In this document: piece after piece, positions 52,810 through 58,863 of the stretch
Numbering within the stretch: position 1 is the first letter of the stretch
Layout: the number at the start of each line of letters is the position of its first letter
From: Thiomonas delicata
GTDB taxonomy: Bacteria; Pseudomonadota; Gammaproteobacteria; Burkholderiales; Burkholderiaceae_C
Direction: 5' to 3'
Length of the DNA: 64,000 nucleotides
Assembly: GCF_900088825.1 (NCBI RefSeq)
Contig: NZ_LT592170.1
Coordinates: forward strand, 980,852-1,044,851
Notes under the pieces: generated by a model
The model's input: the letters and a program-made list of their open reading frames with translations, nothing else
Told to the model about the DNA's origin: nothing
Databases searched by the model: none
Position numbers and translations under genes: made by a program

Positions 52810-53949
52810 TCATGCTTGCATGCGCCCTGCCGGCGCGGCTTGCGCCAGGCATGGCGCCTGCACCAGATGTCCGTGCCAAAGGCCATGCAGACTGCGCACG
52901 ATGACCACCAGCCAGATGCCGGCAACAGCAGAGGTCAGCAATGTGGCGAGTCTTGTGAAGGCGGTCACGCCCGTATCCGTGCCCAGGGCATAAGTGGCGG
53001 CAACGAAGACCCCCACCGGGAAGGTGAAACCCCACCATCCGAGGTTGAACGGCAGTCCGCGGCGCCATTGCACCACGGTGAGGACCGCCGCAGTCACCAG
53101 CCACCACAATCCCAGGCCCCATAGCACCAAGGCCCCGGCGACGCCCAGCGGTTGCGCGACTGCACCCAGGGGCGCCAGTACGCTGTGCGCGAGTGCTCTG
53201 GGAGCGGCCGCTCCCAGAGTCTGCAAGGCCAGTGCGCCGGTGCCCAGTGGGCCCAGCGTCAGCCAGGTGGAGACGGCCATCTCCCTCGGCGGCAGCTTAT
53301 GCACGGCCAGACGCAAGTACAGTAGTGTCAGCAGGCCGAGAGCCAGTGGCACCGACATGCCCCACAGGGCATAGCCTGTCACCACGAGCGTGCGGGCCTG
53401 GTCCGGGGGAAGATGAGGCGCCAGCAGGCCCGCGCTGGAGGCGGCTACCTCGGCCGGTACGATGGGCAGCAGCCACACGCCGGTCATACGCTCGAGGCTG
53501 TGCTCCTGGGTGACGAACATCACGCTGGGCACCAGCCAGCCGATCGCCAGACTCAACAACACGTCCAGCCACCATAGTTGCACGGCGGCCCCAATGGCCC
53601 AGGGCCATTGCGGAAACAGCGTTGCCAAGCCATTGGCCAGGGGGATCAGCGCCATAGGCAAGGCGCCCAGGAACATGGACTGCACCGGGTGGCGCAGCAA
53701 CGGCAGCGCGTATTGCCGGAACAGGAGCCAACGGGTGATGAACAGCCCGGTGAACAGCAGGAAGAATGCGGCATCCGTCCAGTACAGGCCATACACCAAG
53801 GCCATGCGACCGGGGAAGTCGAGCGGAAATTGCGCCAGAAGGACGAACACGATGCCGGTACCCATATTCAACGTGAACCAGTTGGGCGTGAACTGGCGGA
53901 TGAGCTCGCGGGGATGCGCCAGGGCGCGCAGAGGGAGGACTTTGTGCAT
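52810..53949 (-). CDS. TDT-family transporter (SLAC1/TehA/Ssu1-like)
   Basis: A 379-residue membrane protein with ten hydrophobic helices. The N terminus REL-IRQFTPNWFTLNMGTGIVFVLL is typical of the tellurite-resistance/dicarboxylate transporter family; the fungal member Ssu1 exports sulfite, others move malate or anions. ATG 53949 is chosen because the upstream in-frame stretch comes from AT-rich intergenic DNA. It is divergent from the FdsR-like gene. The substrate cannot be read from sequence. Confidence 0.85.
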   Translation of the reverse strand: MHKVLPLRALAHPRELIRQFTPNWFTLNMGTGIVFVLLAQFPLDFPGRMALVYGLYWTDAAFFLLFTGLFITRWLLFRQYALPLLRHPVQSMFLGALPMALIPLANGLATLFPQWPWAIGAAVQLWWLDVLLSLAIGWLVPSVMFVTQEHSLERMTGVWLLPIVPAEVAASSAGLLAPHLPPDQARTLVVTGYALWGMSVPLALGLLTLLYLRLAVHKLPPREMAVSTWLTLGPLGTGALALQTLGAAAPRALAHSVLAPLGAVAQPLGVAGALVLWGLGLWWLVTAAVLTVVQWRRGLPFNLGWWGFTFPVGVFVAATYALGTDTGVTAFTRLATLLTSAVAGIWLVVIVRSLHGLWHGHLVQAPCLAQAAPAGRMQA

Positions 53950-54026
53950 GGCTAGCGAATGCGGTGAAGGGAAGATGTTGGCTATGCTAAGCACAAATAA
54001 CAATAAAAAATAATTCAATTTTTCCT

Positions 54027-54040
54027 TTTTATCGATAAAA
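54027..54040. promoter_or_regulatory. AT-rich perfect palindrome in the TDT / LysR divergent region
   Basis: TTTTATCGATAAAA is a 14-bp perfect palindrome in an unusually AT-rich stretch (about 53985-54050), clearly different from the surrounding GC-rich sequence. It is a candidate operator or promoter core for the TDT gene. Confidence 0.4.
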
Positions 54041-54117
54041 GAAATTGGTTTGGCGCTTCCCAATCCCGTGTGGCCTCGAGGCGGCCTGCCGATTTCGATC
54101 GATCAGGAGACAATTCC

Positions 54118-55089
54118 ATGCTTGAGGGCCCGATAACCAGGCTTGGCCAGTACCGCAGGCCGAGGGCGCTCGCCGCGCACACTGAACAACGTCCGCCCGC
54201 CATGCTGTCGCGCAAGTACCGCTATCTCATCGCCCTCGCGCAGGAGCGCCACTTCGGACGCGCCGCCGCCAGCTGCCATGTCTCGCCGTCGACCCTGTCC
54301 GCAGCCATCCGCGATTTGGAGGACGAGTTGGGCGTGGCCATCGTCGAGCGGAGCCAGACTTTCGCCGGCTTCACGGCCGAGGGCCAGTCCGTGCTGGACT
54401 ACGCCCGTCGCATGGCCTCGGTCGAGGCCGATTTCCGGCTGCACCTGAGCAGGCAGGCCGGGGATCTGACCGGGAGGTTGCGTCTTGGCGTGATCCCCAC
54501 CGCGCTGACGGTGGTGGCGACGTTGTCGGCCGCGTTGGCCAGGAGCCATCCGCACATCGCCATCGAAATTCTCTCGCTGAACACCGACGCCATCCTGCGC
54601 CGGGTGCATGCGTTCGAACTCGATGGCGGCATTGTCTACACCGAGTCGTGCGGAGGCGATGACCTGGACTTCGAGCCGATCTGGCAGGAGCAGCATGTGC
54701 TCATCGCCGGCTCGAAAACCGGAGTTGGCGCGATGGATGCCATCACGTGGGCGCAGGCGGCGCAACTGCCGCTATGCCTGCTCACGCCCGACATGCAGAA
54801 CCGCAAGACCATCGACCGCGTATTCGATGGCCTCGGCCTGCATCCGTGCCCGAGCATAGAAACCAATTCCATCATCAGCATGCTGGTTCACGTGGCGGTC
54901 GGGTCTTGGTGCTGCATCCTGCCTCGTAGCGTGTTCGATGTTGTGGGCGCGCCACAGAATGTGCATATTCTGAAACTGGTCGAACCGGCAGTGGCCTGGC
55001 AGACCGGCCTGGTCACCCTGACGCGAAACCCGCGACCGGTCGGTGTCGAGGCCTTGATTCTCGCGGCACGACAACTCTCTGCGGATTGA
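54118..55089 (+). CDS. fdsR: LysR-family regulator, FdsR-like
   Basis: A 323-residue LysR protein resembling the FdsR regulators of soluble formate dehydrogenase operons: YLIALAQERHFGRAAASCHVSPSTLSAAIRDLEDELGVAIVERS, then GRLRLGVIPTALTVVATLSAAL of the effector domain. ATG 54118 has an AGGAGA box 7 bases upstream, although it gives a 28-residue leader; ATG 54202 would give the usual length (295) but lacks a ribosome site. It precedes the formate/oxalate carrier and FDH genes, so it probably activates them in response to formate or oxalate. Confidence 0.85.
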   Translation: MLEGPITRLGQYRRPRALAAHTEQRPPAMLSRKYRYLIALAQERHFGRAAASCHVSPSTLSAAIRDLEDELGVAIVERSQTFAGFTAEGQSVLDYARRMASVEADFRLHLSRQAGDLTGRLRLGVIPTALTVVATLSAALARSHPHIAIEILSLNTDAILRRVHAFELDGGIVYTESCGGDDLDFEPIWQEQHVLIAGSKTGVGAMDAITWAQAAQLPLCLLTPDMQNRKTIDRVFDGLGLHPCPSIETNSIISMLVHVAVGSWCCILPRSVFDVVGAPQNVHILKLVEPAVAWQTGLVTLTRNPRPVGVEALILAARQLSAD

Positions 55090-55145
55090 ACGGCTTCTCG
55101 CCCGTGGGTTTCCTGCGGAAAAAGCGAAGACCTGTTCACGAATTG

Positions 55146-55160
55146 TCGATTGTCAATCGA
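55146..55160. promoter_or_regulatory. Perfect palindrome, candidate FdsR (LTTR) site
   Basis: TCGATTG-T-CAATCGA is a 15-bp perfect palindrome. Its centre is about 63 bases upstream of the start point predicted from the TATAAA box at 55204-55209, where LysR proteins commonly bind to activate. An overlapping ATTG-N8-CAAT repeat lies at 55142-55157. Confidence 0.55.
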
Positions 55161-55203
55161 TTGCGGCAGCGCAAGGATGCCAGTAGTTTTCATTTGCTTC
55201 AGC

Positions 55204-55209
55204 TATAAA
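55204..55209 (+). promoter_or_regulatory. -10 box of the transporter-FDH unit
   Basis: TATAAA matches the -10 consensus well. The -35 position (about 55181-55186, CAGTAG) is poor, as expected for a promoter that needs an activator. The transcript leader would be about 65 bases. Confidence 0.5.
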
Positions 55210-55279
55210 GTGCGAAGCCGCAGCCAATGTCGTTGCGGCCCTGTTGTTCAAGCTCAACTCAGACCCTAGGGGAGAAACG

Positions 55280-56914
55280 ATGTCTGAAGTCTTGACTACT
55301 CCATTGCCGGCCGCAGGCCTGCTGGACCGCGAGCGCACCGTTGCCGGACCGCGCTTCAACCGTTGGCTGGTGCCGCCCGCGGCCCTGGCCATTCATCTGT
55401 GCATCGGCATGGCCTACGGCTTTTCCGTGTTCTGGCTGCCCATGAGCAAACTGCTGGGCAATACCGACGCGGCCCTGTGCACCGGCATGAGCTTCTGGGG
55501 CCAGCTCACCACCACCAGCTGCAACTGGTCGGTGCCCTCGGTGACCCATATTTTCGAAATTTTCATCGCCTTTCTCGGGATTTCCGCGGCGATCTGGGGC
55601 GGCTGGCTCGAGCATGCCGGCCCGCGCAAGGCCGGCTTCATCGCCGCGCTGTGCTGGGGCGGCGGCCTCATCCTGGGCGGCCTGGGCGTGTCGATGCACC
55701 AGCTCTGGCTGGTGATTCTGGGCTGCGGCGTGCTGGGAGGGGTAGGCCTGGGGCTGGGCTATATCTCGCCCGTGTCCACCCTCATCAAGTGGTTCCCCGA
55801 CCGGCGCGGCATGGCCACTGGCTTCGCCATCATGGGCTTCGGCGGCGGCGCCATGATCGGCGCGCCGTTGGCCGTGGCGCTGATGAAGCACTTCAGCGCC
55901 ACCAGCCCCCAGGGCGTGGCCTCCACCCTCATGCTCATGGGCGCGCTCTACCTCGTCATCATGTCGGCCGGCGCCTTCGGCTTTCGCGTGCCTCCGCGTG
56001 ACTGGAAGCCCAGTGGCTGGACCCCCAAGGAGGGCGGCAAGGCCATGATCACCGATCACGAGGTGCACCTGAACAAGGCCTGGAAAACACCGCAGTTCTG
56101 GCTGGTGTGGGGCGTGCTGTGCCTGAACGTGACCGCCGGCATCGGCGTGCTGTCGATGGCCAGCCCCATGCTGCAGGACGTATTCGGCGCGCGCCTCATC
56201 GGCGTGGACGCGACGGCAACGCTCAGCACCGCGCAAAAGGCCGCCATCGTGGCTGCCGCCGGTGGACTGGTCGGGCTCATCAGCCTGTTCAACGCCGTCG
56301 GCCGACTGTTCTGGGCCGCGCTGTCGGACCACATCGGGCGCAAGGCCACCTACTACATCTTCTTCCTTCTGGGCATCGCGCTGTACGCCAGCCTACCCAC
56401 GCTGGGCCACATCGGCGCGGCCGGCCTGTTCGTGGTCGTGGTGTGCGTCATCATGACCATGTATGGCGGCGGCTTCTCCACCGTGCCGGCCTATCTGGCC
56501 GATCTGTTCGGCACGCAGATGGTGGGCGCCATCCACGGCCGCCTGCTTACCGCCTGGTCGGTGGCCGGTGTAGCCGGGCCCTTCCTCATCGCCGCCATCC
56601 GCCAGACCCAGATCAACGCCGGGGTGGCGCACAACCTGGTGTACGACCGCACCCTGTACATCCTGGCCGGGCTGCTGTTCGTGGGGTTCATCCTCAACCT
56701 GCTGGTGCGCCCGGTCGATCCGAAGTACCGCATGACGGCCGAGGAACTGGCCCAGGAGCGCGCCCTCAAGCACGAGGATCGCGTCGCCGGTGACGCGCTG
56801 CATGCCGCGCGCGGCGCCTTCGGCATCGTCGGCGTGCTGGCCTGGGCGGCCGTGGGCATCCCTTTCCTCATCGGTGTCTTTATCGCCCTGCAGAAAGCCG
56901 CGGTCTTGTTCTGA
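55280..56914 (+). CDS. MFS transporter of the oxalate/formate antiporter (OFA) family
   Basis: A 544-residue carrier with 12 or more helices. The OFA pattern includes LAIHLCIGMAYGFSVFWLP, GCGVLGGVGLGLGYISPVSTLIKWFPDRRGMATG, GFGGGAMIGAPLA, the second-half QFWLVWGVLCLNVTAGIGVLSMASPMLQD and a GGGFSTVPAYLADLFG segment. It should move formate and/or oxalate or a related monocarboxylate. GGGGAGAAACG precedes the ATG. It lies between fdsR and the FDH genes, supplying the substrate. An extra hydrophobic helix closes the C terminus. Confidence 0.9.
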   Translation: MSEVLTTPLPAAGLLDRERTVAGPRFNRWLVPPAALAIHLCIGMAYGFSVFWLPMSKLLGNTDAALCTGMSFWGQLTTTSCNWSVPSVTHIFEIFIAFLGISAAIWGGWLEHAGPRKAGFIAALCWGGGLILGGLGVSMHQLWLVILGCGVLGGVGLGLGYISPVSTLIKWFPDRRGMATGFAIMGFGGGAMIGAPLAVALMKHFSATSPQGVASTLMLMGALYLVIMSAGAFGFRVPPRDWKPSGWTPKEGGKAMITDHEVHLNKAWKTPQFWLVWGVLCLNVTAGIGVLSMASPMLQDVFGARLIGVDATATLSTAQKAAIVAAAGGLVGLISLFNAVGRLFWAALSDHIGRKATYYIFFLLGIALYASLPTLGHIGAAGLFVVVVCVIMTMYGGGFSTVPAYLADLFGTQMVGAIHGRLLTAWSVAGVAGPFLIAAIRQTQINAGVAHNLVYDRTLYILAGLLFVGFILNLLVRPVDPKYRMTAEELAQERALKHEDRVAGDALHAARGAFGIVGVLAWAAVGIPFLIGVFIALQKAAVLF

Positions 56915-56961
56915 TCTAAGGTTGGGTAGGCGGTTGCAGGGGCCGCCGCCCGGATCGTGTC

Positions 56962-56990
56962 GACAAGGCCGGCTTGATGCCGGCCTTGTC
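56962..56990 (+). terminator. Strong hairpin between the carrier and fdsGB
   Basis: GACAAGGCCGGC, a 5-base loop and GCCGGCCTTGTC form a perfect 12-bp stem 47 bases after the carrier stop and 25 bases before fdsGB. The following T-run is weak (GTTTC), so it may be a partial terminator or processing site that lowers FDH expression relative to the carrier. Confidence 0.65.
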
Positions 56991-57014
56991 GTTTCAACAA
57001 CGCCATTCACTGCC

Positions 57015-58829
57015 ATGTCCATGCCCGCACCCACGCACGTACCGACAGCCGTCGAGTCGCAGCAAAGCGCCGCACGTGCGCAACCCTTGCGTTTTCTGCG
57101 CAGCACGCCTCGCGGCGGGCTGGTCAGCCCCGAGGCGCGCGAAGCCCTGCGGGAGGCCTGCGGCGACCTCGCGGCGCGGCCGGACTTGCTGATGGAGCAT
57201 CTGCATCGTCTCAACGACCGCGAAGGCGGCCTGCGGCCTTCGCGCCTGGCCGCGCTGGCCGAATGGCTGCGGGTGTCCACCAGCGAGGTGTACGAGGTGG
57301 CCAGCTTCTACCACCACTTTCGCCTGCTGGGCGAGGACGAGGCGGCGCCCGCCGCCACCGTGCGCGTGTGCGCCAATCTGAGTTGCGCGCTCGCCGGGGC
57401 CGATGCCTTGCGCGCGGAACTGCGGGCGCGATGCGGCGCCGACGTCGACGTGCAGGAGGCATCCTGCATGGGTTTGTGCACCCAGGCCCCCGGGGTACTG
57501 GTGGGCCGGCACGCGCTGGGCCACGCCACGCCCGAAGCCGTCATGATGGCACTGTCGCAGGCGCGCGCCGCACCCCAGCCGCCGGCGCAGGCGGAGGACT
57601 ACGCCGCGTATCGCGCAAGCGGGGGATATTGGCTGTTGAGCGAAGCCCGTACCGGGCGTATCACGCCGGAGGCGGTGATGGCCCAGTTGGAAGCCGCCGA
57701 ACTGCGCGGACTGGGTGGCGCCGGTTTTCCCTCCGTGCGCAAGTGGCGCACGGTGGCGCAGCAGGCTGGCCCGCGCCTGGTCGTGATCAACGTCGACGAA
57801 GGCGAGGTTGGCACCTGCAAGGACGGCCACATCTTGCGCACCGAGCCGCACCGCGCGCTCGAGGGCATGCTGCTGGCGGCCTGGGCGGTGGCCGCAGGGC
57901 GCATCTGGATCTACCTGCGCGACGAATATGCCGCCGAGCAGGCGCTTCTCCACCGCGAACTGCTGGCGCTGCATGAAGCCGGCTTGATCCGCTACGGTGG
58001 CGTGGACATCGGCGGCGCGCATGACGACGAACCCGGCGACGATGCCCAGGTGCGCGCACGCCTGCCGCGCGTGGCGCTGCGTCGCGGCGCCGGGGCCTAT
58101 ATCTGCGGCGAGGAGTCCGCGTTGATCGAGTCGCTCGAAGGCAAGCGCGGCATGCCGCGGCTCAAACCGCCCATCGTGGCCATCAGCGGTCTGTTCGACC
58201 GGCCCACGCTGGAGCACAACATCGAAACCGTCTGGTGGGTGCGCGACATCGTGCAGCGCGGCGGCGAGACCTGGGCCGCGCAGGGCCGGCGGGGCCGCAA
58301 GGGGGTGCGCCGCTTCACCGTCTCGGGTCGGGTTGCGCGCCCCGGGGTCTACCTGGCGCCGGCGGGTATCACCGCGCGCGAGCTGATCGACGAATACGCC
58401 GGCGGCATGGCGCCGGGCTGGCAGCTCTATGGCGTGCTGCCGGGCGGCGCGTCGGGCGGCATCCTGAACGCCGCACAGGCCGACCTGCCGCTGGATTTCG
58501 GCACCCTCGATGCGCAGGGCTGTTTCATCGGCTCGATGGCCGTCATCGTCCTCGGTCGCAGCGCAGGGCACACCGACACCGCGCGTGAGGCCGCCGCCAA
58601 CCTGATGCACTTTTTCGCGCACGAGAGCTGCGGCCAGTGCACACCCTGCCGCGAAGGCACGCACCACATGCTGGCGGCCATGTCGCCACAGGACTGGGAC
58701 GCCGCGCACATCCACGCCCTGAGCCAGCTCATGCGCGACGCTTCCATTTGCGGCCTGGGCCAGGCCGCGCCCAATCCCACCGACAGCGTGCTCAGGCATT
58801 TCGCGCAAGAAATCGGCCTCGAGGGCTGA
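57015..58829 (+). CDS. NAD-dependent formate dehydrogenase, fused gamma-beta (NuoE-NuoF-like) subunit
   Basis: A 604-residue diaphorase subunit in which FdsG and FdsB, usually two proteins, are one chain. The NuoE-like part (residues 35-185) has [2Fe-2S] cysteines C119, C124, C151 and C155. After a linker comes the NuoF-like part with the FMN/NAD loop GLGGAGFP (232-239), INVDEGEVGTCKDG, GAGAYICGEESALIESLEGKRG and the [4Fe-4S] cysteines C539, C542, C545 and C579. It reduces NAD+ with electrons from the alpha subunit. The fused form resembles the beta subunit of the tungsten FDH1 of Methylorubrum. The start ATG 57015 excludes the frame overlapping the carrier. The alpha gene follows after 34 bases. 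Confidence 0.88.
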   Translation: MSMPAPTHVPTAVESQQSAARAQPLRFLRSTPRGGLVSPEAREALREACGDLAARPDLLMEHLHRLNDREGGLRPSRLAALAEWLRVSTSEVYEVASFYHHFRLLGEDEAAPAATVRVCANLSCALAGADALRAELRARCGADVDVQEASCMGLCTQAPGVLVGRHALGHATPEAVMMALSQARAAPQPPAQAEDYAAYRASGGYWLLSEARTGRITPEAVMAQLEAAELRGLGGAGFPSVRKWRTVAQQAGPRLVVINVDEGEVGTCKDGHILRTEPHRALEGMLLAAWAVAAGRIWIYLRDEYAAEQALLHRELLALHEAGLIRYGGVDIGGAHDDEPGDDAQVRARLPRVALRRGAGAYICGEESALIESLEGKRGMPRLKPPIVAISGLFDRPTLEHNIETVWWVRDIVQRGGETWAAQGRRGRKGVRRFTVSGRVARPGVYLAPAGITARELIDEYAGGMAPGWQLYGVLPGGASGGILNAAQADLPLDFGTLDAQGCFIGSMAVIVLGRSAGHTDTAREAAANLMHFFAHESCGQCTPCREGTHHMLAAMSPQDWDAAHIHALSQLMRDASICGLGQAAPNPTDSVLRHFAQEIGLEG

Positions 58830-58863
58830 GCGGCAGACGGCATCGAGACAAGGAGACGCGATC

